Assembly (NCBI GenBank): GCA_937915755.1
Contig: CALGGR010000123.1
Span: 1-14,001, forward strand
Reading direction: 5' to 3'
DNA from: an uncultured Fretibacterium sp.
Lineage (GTDB): Bacteria > Synergistota > Synergistia > Synergistales > Aminobacteriaceae
DNA length: 14,001 bases
The notes beneath the pieces are model-generated. The model had not been told where the DNA came from. It ran no database searches and worked only from the letters and a program-made list of their open reading frames with translations. A program made the position numbers and the translations under genes. How positions within the stretch are numbered: position 1 is the first letter of the stretch; each line of letters opens with the position of its first letter. Of the stretch, positions 1 to 6,326 are shown piece by piece.

Positions 1-140
1 AGGAAATCCAAGCGTATCGGTTCTTCGCCTAGCTGAATTTCCTGCTCGTACTCAACGTCTGCGTGCATGAGATCATATTCGACCTTCATCGCCGCATAGA
101 AGCCGTAATGATACTTTATGCGTCCTTCTTCCTGAGACAT
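1..140 (-). CDS. Start of a PD-(D/E)XK/Rpn-like hypothetical protein (partial)
   Basis: The first 46 residues are visible; the rest lies beyond the left edge. The ATG at 140-138 follows an AGGAGGG Shine-Dalgarno at about 8 bases, so the start is well supported. The visible protein begins MSQEEGRIKYHYGF and ends EEPIRLDF. From memory, an N-terminal aromatic-rich helix followed by an acidic strand and 'P(I/L)R(L/I)DxLIIKK' is typical of a widespread family of small accessory proteins in gut anaerobes, often labelled Rpn-like or PD-(D/E)XK transposase-like nucleases, and sometimes misnamed 3-isopropylmalate dehydrogenase. If so, Asp45 would belong to the nuclease fold. The catalytic core is not in view, so the function is inferred. 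A relic tail of a similar protein lies just upstream at 180-308. Confidence 0.62.
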   Translation of the reverse strand, partial: MSQEEGRIKYHYGFYAAMKVEYDLMHADVEYEQEIQLGEEPIRLDF

Positions 141-179
141 GGACCTGCCCTCCTTTGCTTAGTTTCAAGTATAGGAAGT

Positions 180-308
180 TTAAAAGATTATAGCATTAGC
201 AACACCGAGAGAGTCTGCGAGGGAACGGATTGTGTCTTCAGAGAGCTTGCTGATTTCCTCGATGAGCGAGAGGGGGAGGTTTTTTCTCAGCATGTCTTTT
301 GCGGCGCT
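180..308 (-). pseudogene. Detached C-terminal tail of an Rpn-like protein
   Basis: This is an open stretch of 42 codons ending in TAA (182-180). It is closed on its upstream side by an in-frame TAG at 311-309 and has no convincing ribosome binding site at its only ATG (293). It reads AAKDMLRKNLPLSLIEEISK and continues with a helical segment ending SLADSLGVANAIIF. A helix of the form 'AKxML.K.LP...I.xIT.LS...I..L' is, from memory, the usual C-terminal end of the Rpn/PD-(D/E)XK accessory family whose N-terminus begins 40 bases downstream. I read it as the remnant of a deleted or recombined paralogue. A very short functional peptide is possible but less likely. Confidence 0.5.
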
Positions 309-311
309 CTA

Positions 312-345
312 ATGGACATCAAAATTTAGAGAGAAGCTGTATAAT
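312..345 (+). promoter_or_regulatory. Probable promoter of the 378-779 gene
   Basis: A perfect TATAAT (340-345) lies 32 bases ahead of the ATG. The best -35 candidate is TGGACA at 313-318, but its 21-base spacing is too long, so the promoter rests mainly on the -10 box. Transcription would start near 352, giving a leader of about 26 bases that contains the AGGAGG at 364-369. Confidence 0.45.
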
Positions 346-377
346 AACGCTGAAGAACTTTTCAGGAGGCATTACTG

Positions 378-779
378 ATGGCAGACGTTATACATCTCAA
401 AGATGAAGACATCACGAAGGAATTATTTGACCGCGCACAATTCATATTCTGGGCAACCGGCGGTGCAATGGGTGAGGGCGGAGCAGTTTGTATTGTTGCG
501 GATGACGGCAAATCCTACTACTGCAACTGTGTTTACGGCGACAGAGAGACCGGCTGCATCGTTAACCCAATAGCCATAACTAAGGCCTGCCCTATGCTTG
601 AGGCAGACGAGTTCCCTGAAGACTGGGTATATCACTATCTTGGTTTCGGGAATAATCTTCTTTATCGTAGGGAACATGACGAGGAATATTGCAGGCTTTT
701 AGGAAAGGCTAACGGAGCAGGATATGAGTATCAGAACTGGCATGGCGTAGCCGTAAAGCTTTGCAGTGAATCAAAATAA
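378..779 (+). CDS. Cysteine-rich hypothetical protein, 133 aa
   Basis: I do not recognise this family. The ATG follows a strong AGGAGG Shine-Dalgarno, and a -10 box and a following intrinsic terminator make it a complete single-gene unit. The predicted protein is soluble and acidic, with no signal peptide or membrane segment. It has a Gly-rich patch (ATGGAMGEGGAV, 26-37) followed by a strand-rich centre. Seven cysteines sit at 38, 49, 51, 60, 71, 105 and 129. The CNC at 49-51 and C60 resemble a metal-binding or redox cluster, but no standard zinc-finger spacing is met. Aromatic residues are abundant (W25, W83, W121 and many Tyr). It is the only intact plus-strand gene in the left 13.8 kb, lying between relic accessory genes and a convergent nucleotidase, which suggests accessory status. 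The function is unknown. Confidence 0.8.
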   Translation: MADVIHLKDEDITKELFDRAQFIFWATGGAMGEGGAVCIVADDGKSYYCNCVYGDRETGCIVNPIAITKACPMLEADEFPEDWVYHYLGFGNNLLYRREHDEEYCRLLGKANGAGYEYQNWHGVAVKLCSESK

Positions 780-785
780 TATATA

Positions 786-819
786 CCCCCGCTCACTGTT
801 GCGGGGGCTTTTTGTTGTT
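786..819 (+). terminator. Intrinsic terminator, probably bidirectional
   Basis: The stem CCCCCGC (786-792) pairs with GCGGGGG (801-807) around an 8-base loop, followed by CTTTTTGTTGTT. It starts 7 bases after the stop of the 378-779 gene. On the minus strand the same stem is followed by TATATATTATTTT, so it can also terminate the convergent nucleotidase gene, whose stop is at 839. Confidence 0.9.
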
Positions 820-838
820 CAGAACTGAGTGTTGCTTT

Positions 839-2455
839 CTATTTCATGATGAATCTTATTCTTCCCTGCTTATTTCTGTATCGTTCCGGCAATCTCTGGA
901 AGTCCCTGATATAGTGAGCCAGTGCCTCAGCATCAGTCATGTAAGCAGTCTCGACGATCTTTGCGCCGCTGAAGACATGGCCGTCTCCTCCCTCAAGGAG
1001 AACATAATTCGTCGCCGCAACTTTGTACACCTTCTCTGGGTCAAGAGCCTCGTCTTTAATCCTCACGTTCCTTATTCGGCGTTTGCCCTCGATTCCCGCA
1101 AGCCTGTTCCGCTCATCGACTTTCACAGGAGACTCTATAGTCGCGTCAATCGTGTAGGTCATTCCTGCAACCTGAAGAAATCCTCCGCTCTTTATCGGGA
1201 AGAGCCGCGCCCCCACCTCAAGCTCGTCAAGAATCGTCTGGCCCTTAACCTCGCAGACGCACATCGTGTTCCCAAACGGTAGAACATCAAGCGCATTCTT
1301 GTACACTATATCGCCCGATGCAATATTTGTCCGCAATGCACCGCCGTTGACGAACGCAATGTCGGCCTTCATCGTCTTAGTCTCACGAACTGAGGCAAGG
1401 AAAGCGTCGGCAGCAAGGTCAGCGAGATTTGTCTCACCATTACGCACAAGCCATTCATGATTTGCATCCCTTGCGAGAAGGTCAAAGCTCGAAGAAGTCA
1501 AGTGCTGCTTTATTGTCCCCTCGAAACGTTCTTTGATGTTGTCAACGATTTTCGTTGTAACCTCATCTTTCCCGTCAAAGCCTTCAAGAAGCTCAGTCGT
1601 TACTTTTCCCTCAATGCTTATCGTGAGTTTCCCGACGTGAGTCAGCTTAGTCCCGGTCTGAGTGATCACAACGTCCTTGCTCTCAGCGTTCTTGAAGACA
1701 AGCGCGGGCGTAACCTCGTGTGAATGTCCGTCAATGAATGCGTCAATCCCCTTCGTTCTCAGCGCAATATACGGCGTTGTCCAAACCGGCGTGTTCACGT
1801 TGTCATGCTCGCCGAGATGTGCAACAACTATAACGTAGTCAGCACCTTCAGCCCTCGCAGCATCAACAGCTTTTTGAATCGACGCAATGAGCTTTTCGCC
1901 CGTCATGTCGCCGTCAAAGTCATAGATGAAATTCTTGTTTTCGTCCATGAATGTTGACGGTGTTGACTTCACGATTGTCTCAGGGGTTGTTACGCCGACG
2001 AATGCCACCTTAATGTCTCCGTACTTGAGAATCCTGTAGGGTTTGAAGAGAAGCTCGCCCGTCCGAAGATCACGAAGGTTGCAGGAAATGAATCCGCACT
2101 TCAGGTTGCGCGAGAAATTCTCGAACATTGGCCAGCCGTAATCGAACTCATGGTTTCCCGGAACAACGATGTCATAGCCGATTGCGTTCATGATTTCGAC
2201 TATGTATCGTCCGTTTGAGATTGTGCCGATTGTTCCACCCTGTGCGAAATCACCCGCGTCAACAAGAGTAACGTATGGGGTCTGCTTCCTTGCCTCGTTC
2301 ACGCAGAACGCGAAGCCAGCGTATCCAAGATTCTCATCTACACCGCAATGAACGTCATTAGTGTAGAGAATCACGATGTCCTTGTCGGGAGTCTTGCCCC
2401 ATGAAGGGACGCAAATCACCGAGAGAATTAACATCAACGCAAAAACTTTCTTCAT
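839..2455 (-). CDS. Secreted 5'-nucleotidase / UshA-type metallophosphoesterase
   Basis: This is a two-domain exported phosphoesterase of 538 aa, normal for the 5'-nucleotidase/2',3'-cyclic phosphodiesterase family, which strips phosphate from extracellular nucleotides or nucleotide sugars. Residues 1-20 form a signal peptide (Lys-Lys, hydrophobic core, SWG). The N-terminal metal site is intact: YTNDVHC (D34, H36), AGDF (D69), GNHEFD (N101, H102), AHLGEH (H213) and GHSHE (H244, H246). The C-terminal substrate domain has NGGALRTNI (370-378), GGFLQVAG with F426, and EGGDGHVF with F495, matching the paired aromatic residues that stack on the base in UshA. The ATG has the extended Shine-Dalgarno GAGGTGAT. 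It has its own -10 box just downstream of the dut terminator, so it is probably monocistronic. The exact substrate cannot be read from sequence. Confidence 0.93.
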   Translation of the reverse strand: MKKVFALMLILSVICVPSWGKTPDKDIVILYTNDVHCGVDENLGYAGFAFCVNEARKQTPYVTLVDAGDFAQGGTIGTISNGRYIVEIMNAIGYDIVVPGNHEFDYGWPMFENFSRNLKCGFISCNLRDLRTGELLFKPYRILKYGDIKVAFVGVTTPETIVKSTPSTFMDENKNFIYDFDGDMTGEKLIASIQKAVDAARAEGADYVIVVAHLGEHDNVNTPVWTTPYIALRTKGIDAFIDGHSHEVTPALVFKNAESKDVVITQTGTKLTHVGKLTISIEGKVTTELLEGFDGKDEVTTKIVDNIKERFEGTIKQHLTSSSFDLLARDANHEWLVRNGETNLADLAADAFLASVRETKTMKADIAFVNGGALRTNIASGDIVYKNALDVLPFGNTMCVCEVKGQTILDELEVGARLFPIKSGGFLQVAGMTYTIDATIESPVKVDERNRLAGIEGKRRIRNVRIKDEALDPEKVYKVAATNYVLLEGGDGHVFSGAKIVETAYMTDAEALAHYIRDFQRLPERYRNKQGRIRFIMK

Positions 2456-2478
2456 GAAAAATTATCACCTCGCAGGAA

Positions 2479-2484
2479 ATTATA
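2479..2484 (-). promoter_or_regulatory. -10 box of the nucleotidase gene
   Basis: A perfect TATAAT on the minus strand lies 23 bases upstream of the ATG at 2455 and directly after the T-tract of the dut terminator. No good -35 hexamer lies at 16-18 bases, where the terminator stem sits. The call rests on the -10 box and position alone. Confidence 0.4.
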
Positions 2485-2487
2485 GCG

Positions 2488-2523
2488 CAAAAAAATTCCC
2501 CCTCACTCATCGCAAAGGGGAAT
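2488..2523 (-). terminator. Intrinsic terminator of the pnp-dut operon
   Basis: On the minus strand, ATTCCCC (2523-2517) pairs with GGGGAAT (2501-2495) around a 15-base loop, followed by a run of seven T. It begins 3 bases beyond the dut stop codon. Confidence 0.88.
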
Positions 2524-2526
2524 CTC

Positions 2527-2970
2527 CTAATTCATGCCCGTGCTTCCGAAACCTCCAGAGCCTCGCTTTGTGGGAGTCATCTCCTTGACCTCCTGGAACT
2601 TCGCCCTCGCAACTGGAACGAAAACGAGCTGCGCTATCCTGTCGCCGAATCTCAGCGTGAAAGGGTCTTCCCCCATATTGAGAAGGAGAACACGGATCTC
2701 GCCCCTGTAATCCGAGTCGATTGTGCCTGGACTGTTGGGGATAATTACCCGGCTGTTCATAACGAGGCCGCTTCTTGGACGTATCTGACCCTCGTAACCT
2801 TCAGGGATTTCGAGGTATACCCCTGTTGAGATCAACGACATCTCGCCCGGCTTGATCATGCAGTATTTCATCGAGCATAGATCAACGCCAGCAGAGCCGG
2901 GTGTCGCGTACTGCGGAATCGCTATAGTGTTTGCCTCGCGCTTAATCTTTACGATGATTTCATCTGGCAT
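2527..2970 (-). CDS. dut: dUTP diphosphatase (trimeric dUTPase)
   Basis: Hydrolyses dUTP to dUMP and pyrophosphate, keeping uracil out of DNA and supplying dTMP synthesis. The protein is 147 aa, normal for the homotrimeric family. All five conserved motifs are present: I PGSAGVDL (24-31), II RPRSGL (64-69), III GTIDSDYRGE (82-91, with D85 as the expected water-activating Asp), IV GDRIAQ (109-114), and V RGSGGFGSTG (136-145), the Gly-rich arm that closes over the neighbouring active site. The ATG has the extended Shine-Dalgarno AGAGGTGAT. It follows the pnp stop by 6 bases, so the ribosome site overlaps the end of pnp and the two are almost certainly co-transcribed and translationally linked. 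A terminator follows at once. Confidence 0.97.
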   Translation of the reverse strand: MPDEIIVKIKREANTIAIPQYATPGSAGVDLCSMKYCMIKPGEMSLISTGVYLEIPEGYEGQIRPRSGLVMNSRVIIPNSPGTIDSDYRGEIRVLLLNMGEDPFTLRFGDRIAQLVFVPVARAKFQEVKEMTPTKRGSGGFGSTGMN

Positions 2971-2976
2971 AAATTA

Positions 2977-5310
2977 TCACCTCTTTCTGTCGCCTCTTCT
3001 TCCGCGCATTTCACGGTCATAGTCATTTCTCGTTGCACGGTTCGATGAGTAACCTCGCTCAAGGTACTTTGCTGTTGTTGACGCACTCCCTACCCTGTCC
3101 TTCATTGAGAAGCTGCCGAATCCGCGCTCACGTGATGCAAGGTTTGTGATGAGGTTGTCACGCTCACGTTCGTCAGGGAGTGCATATGCGAGTCCGGCTG
3201 AACGTATCTTCTCTTCGTTGGCCATGATGCGCCGTCTTGTGAGATTTGCGCGCCCCTGATCGTCGATCTCCTTCACCATAACGAGAACTCTGTCTCCGGG
3301 CTTGAAGATGTCCTCAACTCTTGGAACTCTCGCTGTGCTTACCTCGCTGATGTGGAGCAAGCCTTCTTTTCCGGGTATACATTCAACGAACACTCCGAAA
3401 TTCAGCAAGCGTGTAACAGTTCCGTAGAAAACTTCACCAGGCGCAAGGTCTCTTGTCAGTGCCATGACGATTGCATGAGCGTCCTCAACCTGTGCCATCG
3501 TAGCACCTGAAATCGTGATTACTCCGTCGTCCTCAATGTTCATCTTAACGCCCGTGCGCTGCGTGATGCTTCTGACGACCTTTCCGCCTGAGCCAATTAC
3601 ATCGCGTATCTTGTCGGGGTCAATTTCGAAGGATATTATTCTCGGCGCGTCTGGTGAAATCTTGTTCGGAACGGGGATAACTGCCTCCATCTCCTCAAGT
3701 ATTTGCATTCTTGCGCGTTTTGCCTGACCGAGTGCCTTCTCAAGAATCTCGCGTGTGATACCTCCGGCCTTGTTGTCCATCTGGAGAGCCGTAACTCCTG
3801 CCCTTGTTCCTGCGACCTTGAAATCCATGTCGCCGTAATGATCCTCAAGCCCCTGAATATCCGTGAGAATCTGAACTTTGTCGCCCTCCTTAATGAGTCC
3901 CATCGCTATGCCTGCAACGTGGCATCTTATGGGAACGCCTGCGTGCATCATCGAGAGAGAGCCTCCGCAGATTGAAGCCTGAGAGCTTGAGCCGTTCGAC
4001 TCCATGATGTCCGAGACAACTCGGATAACGTAGGGGAACTCTTCCTCTGACGGAATGACGGGAAGCAACGCTCTTTCAGCGAGTGCGCCGTGTCCGATTT
4101 CGCGGCGGCCGGGTCCTCTTAATGCTCTTACCTCGCCGACTGAGTAAGGCGGGAAGTTGTAGTGTAAAAGGAATCTCTTTGCGGGTTCGTTGAGCTTTAT
4201 GCCGTCCTGAATCTGGTCGTCCTCGCCGATCATTCCGAGTGTTGTAGTTGCGAGGGACTGAGTTTCGCCGCGCGTGAAGAGTGCTGAGCCGTGAACTTTC
4301 GGGAGTATTCCAATCTCGCAGGTTATCGGGCGGATCTGATCCATCTTCCTGCCATCGACACGAATATGCTCGTTGATGATGATTCCGCGCATAATGGCTT
4401 TGACTCGGCTGTCTACGAAAGCTGAGATGTATTCTGATTTCGTTGGGTCTTCCTTGATGAGTTCGCTGAAATGTTCGTTGGCGGTATCTTTTACGGCGTT
4501 GATTTTCTTTTCGCGTGGTTTCTTCTCGTGTATTCTTACGGCTGAGTCGATTTCGCTGTCTAAATTCTCGCGTATCCAGTCGTCTACTTCGGGTAACTTT
4601 TCGGGCAATTCGATTTCGAGCTGAGGCTTTCCGATTTCCTCTTTCATCTGTCGGAAAAGGGCGATGATTTTCCTTATCTCATTGTGGGCGAGTTCGAGGG
4701 CGTCAACAAGAAGCTCCTCCGATACCTCATACGAACCTGACTCAACCATCGTGATACCGTCATCATGTCCGGCGACGATGAGGTTGAGCATTGAGTTCAT
4801 CATCTGCTTCTCTGTTGGGTTGACGACGAGATTTCCGCCTATGAGTCCGATTCTCACAGCACCAACTGGGCCGCCCCATGGGATTCCTGAGATTGAGAGG
4901 GCTGCGCTTGCCGCGTTGATTCCGAGAATGTTGGGAGGATAGACCTGATCCATAGCGAGGACCATGTTGACGACCTGAACGTCATTCCTCATATCGTCGG
5001 CAAAAAGCGAACGTATAGCCCTGTCCGCGACTCGTGAGCCGAGTATCGCCGAATCTGCGGGCTTACCCTCACGTTTGATGAAGCCTCCCGGAACTTTTCC
5101 GGCCGCGTAATATCGCTCCTCGTAGTCCACAACGAGCGGGAAGAAGTCGATACCTGTCCTTGCTGTGTCAGACATGCAGGCGGTTGAGAGCATTACGGTT
5201 TCGCCGTGAGAGGCTATGACTGCGCCGTTAGCCTGCTTTGCGATGTGTCCTGTCCTGAACACGAGTTCTTCTTCTCCGATTTTCACGCAATATATTTTTT
5301 CTTTCTCCAA
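2977..5310 (-). CDS. pnp: Polynucleotide phosphorylase
   Basis: A 3'-to-5' phosphorolytic exoribonuclease and degradosome enzyme that releases nucleoside diphosphates. I chose the TTG at 5310 (777 aa), preceded by AGGAAGGA and beginning MEKEKIYCVKIGEE as relatives do. An in-frame GTG at 5376 would add 22 residues but has no good ribosome site. Numbering from the TTG, the order is RNase PH domain 1 (about 10-140), helical linker (213-285), RNase PH domain 2 (313-530) with GSSSQAS (440-446) and the catalytic Asp pair D490/D496 in EDHYGDMDF, KH domain (556-618) with the IGSGGK loop, and S1 domain (623-694). A basic RG-rich tail follows (711-777, ending RGRRGDRKR), probably extra RNA-binding surface. 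It heads the pnp-dut operon. Confidence 0.95.
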   Translation of the reverse strand: MEKEKIYCVKIGEEELVFRTGHIAKQANGAVIASHGETVMLSTACMSDTARTGIDFFPLVVDYEERYYAAGKVPGGFIKREGKPADSAILGSRVADRAIRSLFADDMRNDVQVVNMVLAMDQVYPPNILGINAASAALSISGIPWGGPVGAVRIGLIGGNLVVNPTEKQMMNSMLNLIVAGHDDGITMVESGSYEVSEELLVDALELAHNEIRKIIALFRQMKEEIGKPQLEIELPEKLPEVDDWIRENLDSEIDSAVRIHEKKPREKKINAVKDTANEHFSELIKEDPTKSEYISAFVDSRVKAIMRGIIINEHIRVDGRKMDQIRPITCEIGILPKVHGSALFTRGETQSLATTTLGMIGEDDQIQDGIKLNEPAKRFLLHYNFPPYSVGEVRALRGPGRREIGHGALAERALLPVIPSEEEFPYVIRVVSDIMESNGSSSQASICGGSLSMMHAGVPIRCHVAGIAMGLIKEGDKVQILTDIQGLEDHYGDMDFKVAGTRAGVTALQMDNKAGGITREILEKALGQAKRARMQILEEMEAVIPVPNKISPDAPRIISFEIDPDKIRDVIGSGGKVVRSITQRTGVKMNIEDDGVITISGATMAQVEDAHAIVMALTRDLAPGEVFYGTVTRLLNFGVFVECIPGKEGLLHISEVSTARVPRVEDIFKPGDRVLVMVKEIDDQGRANLTRRRIMANEEKIRSAGLAYALPDERERDNLITNLASRERGFGSFSMKDRVGSASTTAKYLERGYSSNRATRNDYDREMRGRRGDRKR

Positions 5311-5347
5311 AATCCTTTGTTCCTTCCTGATAATTTTTACGGAGTAT

Positions 5348-5353
5348 ATTGTA
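5348..5353 (-). promoter_or_regulatory. Possible -10 box of pnp
   Basis: TACAAT on the minus strand lies 38 bases upstream of the TTG start, with an overlapping TATACT at 5348-5343. There is no recognisable -35 at the right distance. If real, transcription would begin downstream of the alternative GTG (5376), supporting the TTG start. Confidence 0.25.
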
Positions 5354-5385
5354 CTCAAATCTACGGGAAAAATCACGCCTTAAAT

Positions 5386-5418
5386 AAAGCAAAACCCCCC
5401 GAGAATGTTTGGGGGGTG
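5386..5418 (-). terminator. Repeated terminator, copy 1
   Basis: On the minus strand, CCCCCC (5416-5411) pairs with GGGGGG (5400-5395), followed by TTTTGCTTTATTT. It closes the small accessory unit at 5457-5786 and insulates pnp. It shares stem, loop core CATTCTC and tail with copies at 5841-5872 and 6284-6314. Confidence 0.85.
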
Positions 5419-5456
5419 CGTGAGTTTGTGTGAATTGTACTTGGAAGCTAAAGCCC

Positions 5457-5540
5457 TCAATTCCCCGCAAGAATCGTGAAGTCGCCTTCCTCAATGACTG
5501 GTCTCTTGAATCTTCTGTCTAAGCTGAATTTCTCTATCAT
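5457..5540 (-). pseudogene. Truncated retropepsin-like ORF, 27 codons
   Basis: The ATG at 5540 begins 3 bases beyond the stop of the 80-aa gene upstream, a typical two-gene arrangement, but the frame ends in TGA after 27 codons. It starts MIEKFSLDRRFKR and ends EEGDFTILAGN. From memory, small retropepsin-like proteins of Firmicutes and other gut anaerobes begin with 'FSL.gkR..RP.I.EG.F.ILAaIDTGA' and follow a partner like the upstream gene. Here the frame stops where the IDTG active-site loop should start, and a +1 reading gives only AGIEGF, with no DTG. The catalytic domain is absent before the terminator at 5418. I call it a relic. A functional 27-residue peptide is not excluded. Confidence 0.5.
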
Positions 5541-5543
5541 GAT

Positions 5544-5786
5544 TCACCACAAAGACCAATTACTGAATAAGAACTTTTCGGGATTAGTGTGCGTGACCAT
5601 CTGAAGCCCATTGGAAAACATATCGTCATAAAGTTCATCTCTTGTCCCAATCTCAGAGACTACAGCGGTCTCTATGTTAGCACCGTCATTATTTTCAAAC
5701 TTCACATTACTCAGTCCCACCCATGTATCAGGGTATCGCTCTTCAATTTCCTTCCATGTCAGACGCTCATCTGAATTAGTCAGCAT
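5544..5786 (-). CDS. Small acidic protein, partner of retropepsin-like ORFs (putative)
   Basis: An 80-residue acidic protein with the segment LTWKEIEERYPDTWVGLSNV near its N-terminus and no signal peptide. From memory, 'LTW.EI...YP...VGL....' proteins of about 80-100 aa occur directly upstream of small retropepsin-like genes in gut Firmicutes and Synergistota; their role is undefined, and some automatic annotations treat the pair as toxin-antitoxin-like. The start is uncertain. I prefer the ATG at 5786. A GGAG lies 15 bases before it, longer than ideal, and a TAGAAT box at 5833-5828 would put the transcript start after the in-frame TTG at 5822 (92 aa). The downstream partner appears truncated, so this may be an orphan half of a decaying pair. 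Confidence 0.6.
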   Translation of the reverse strand: MLTNSDERLTWKEIEERYPDTWVGLSNVKFENNDGANIETAVVSEIGTRDELYDDMFSNGLQMVTHTNPEKFLFSNWSLW

Positions 5787-5827
5787 ACGATCTACAGCGT
5801 TCTCCTTTCCGTTCTCATGCAAGAATA

Positions 5828-5833
5828 ATTCTA
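5828..5833 (-). promoter_or_regulatory. Possible extended -10 of the 5544-5786 gene
   Basis: On the minus strand TGGTAGAAT fits an extended -10 (TGnTAnAAT). It lies directly after the T-tract of terminator copy 2, with no -35. Transcription would start near 5821, about 35 bases before the preferred ATG. Confidence 0.3.
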
Positions 5834-5840
5834 CCAGAGA

Positions 5841-5872
5841 AAAGCAAAACCCCCCGAGAATGTTCGGAGGGT
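5841..5872 (-). terminator. Repeated terminator, copy 2
   Basis: On the minus strand, CCCTCCGA (5871-5864) pairs with TCGGGGGG (5857-5850, one T-G wobble), followed by TTTTGCTTT. It lies 44 bases beyond the stop of the XRE gene. On the plus strand the stem is followed by TGATTTTGTG, so some reverse activity is possible. Confidence 0.85.
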
Positions 5873-5915
5873 GATTTTGTGTTCAGCGCGTCTTAAACAT
5901 CTATGCGTTCGTACT

Positions 5916-6197
5916 TCATATATTCGGAACAAATTCGATTCTCAATGTCACATTCATCGCATTGGCCAGACGTTTGAGAAGATTCAAACTGGGATTCCGA
6001 TTTCCAGTCTCAAGCCGGCTAATATCGGCCTGACTGATACCAGAACGCTTAGATAGTTGTGTTTCCGTCATACCCGATCTGATACGAGCATCAAAAATAG
6101 CACGAGTGATATTCAGTTCAGGTTGAATCGCCTCATACTCCCGCCGAAACTCTTCGTCACGCATTAACTCTTTTGTCAGTTCATCCAAATCGCTCAT
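5916..6197 (-). CDS. XRE-family HTH protein, antitoxin-like (solitary)
   Basis: A 93-residue DNA-binding protein. I chose the ATG at 6197 because GAGG lies 8 bases before it; an in-frame ATG at 6248 would add 17 hydrophobic residues without a good site. Residues 1-30 form an acidic helical arm (MRDEEFRREYEAIQPELN). Residues 31-84 are a Cro/C1-type helix-turn-helix with TETQLSKRSGISQADISRLE covering helices 2 and 3 and TGNRNPSLNLLKRLA helix 4. The 'RDxEFRxEYE' arm plus HTH is typical of antitoxins of HigBA/RelE-type pairs, in which the toxin gene usually lies immediately upstream. Here the upstream neighbour is a terminator (6284-6314) with no room for a toxin, and copy 2 of the terminator follows. 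It is therefore solitary, and a role as a stand-alone repressor is possible. Confidence 0.85.
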   Translation of the reverse strand: MSDLDELTKELMRDEEFRREYEAIQPELNITRAIFDARIRSGMTETQLSKRSGISQADISRLETGNRNPSLNLLKRLANAMNVTLRIEFVPNI

Positions 6198-6283
6198 GAC
6201 TTCAACCTCTTTCTCAAAAAATAATATGAGCCTATTTGTCAACATCATCTCCGCCTCTCAGTCCCCACAGCCCCTCCCCACAC

Positions 6284-6314
6284 AAGCAAAACCCCCCGAG
6301 AATTTCGGAGGGTG
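6284..6314 (-). terminator. Repeated terminator, copy 3
   Basis: On the minus strand, CCCTCCGA (6312-6305) pairs with TCGGGGGG (6299-6292), followed by TTTTGCTT. It lies about 60 bases beyond the stop of the second pilin gene and ends that unit. The loop is three bases shorter than in copy 2 but otherwise the sequence is the same. Confidence 0.87.
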
Positions 6315-6326
6315 TCTTTGTTTTCA

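Noticed and set aside
812..1282. 156-codon plus-strand frame opposite the nucleotidase
   Set aside because: It starts inside the terminator region, runs antisense to conserved nucleotidase motifs and has no ribosome site.
3703..4942. Plus-strand open frames opposite pnp
   Set aside because: They overlap conserved RNase PH domains, have no Shine-Dalgarno and no family resemblance; antisense shadows.
5228..5494. 88-codon minus-strand frame crossing the terminator and the pnp start
   Set aside because: It overlaps pnp in another frame, passes through an intrinsic terminator and has no good start site.
6221..6242. Consensus TTGACA (minus, 6242-6237) with TATTAT (6226-6221) as promoter of the XRE gene
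   Set aside because: The spacer is only 10 bases, too short for a sigma-70 promoter, and no -10-like hexamer lies at 16-18 bases.
5386..6314. Three similar ~31-base repeats as a CRISPR array
   Set aside because: Spacing is about 450 bases with genes between; each repeat is a terminator hairpin followed by a T-tract, not a CRISPR repeat.
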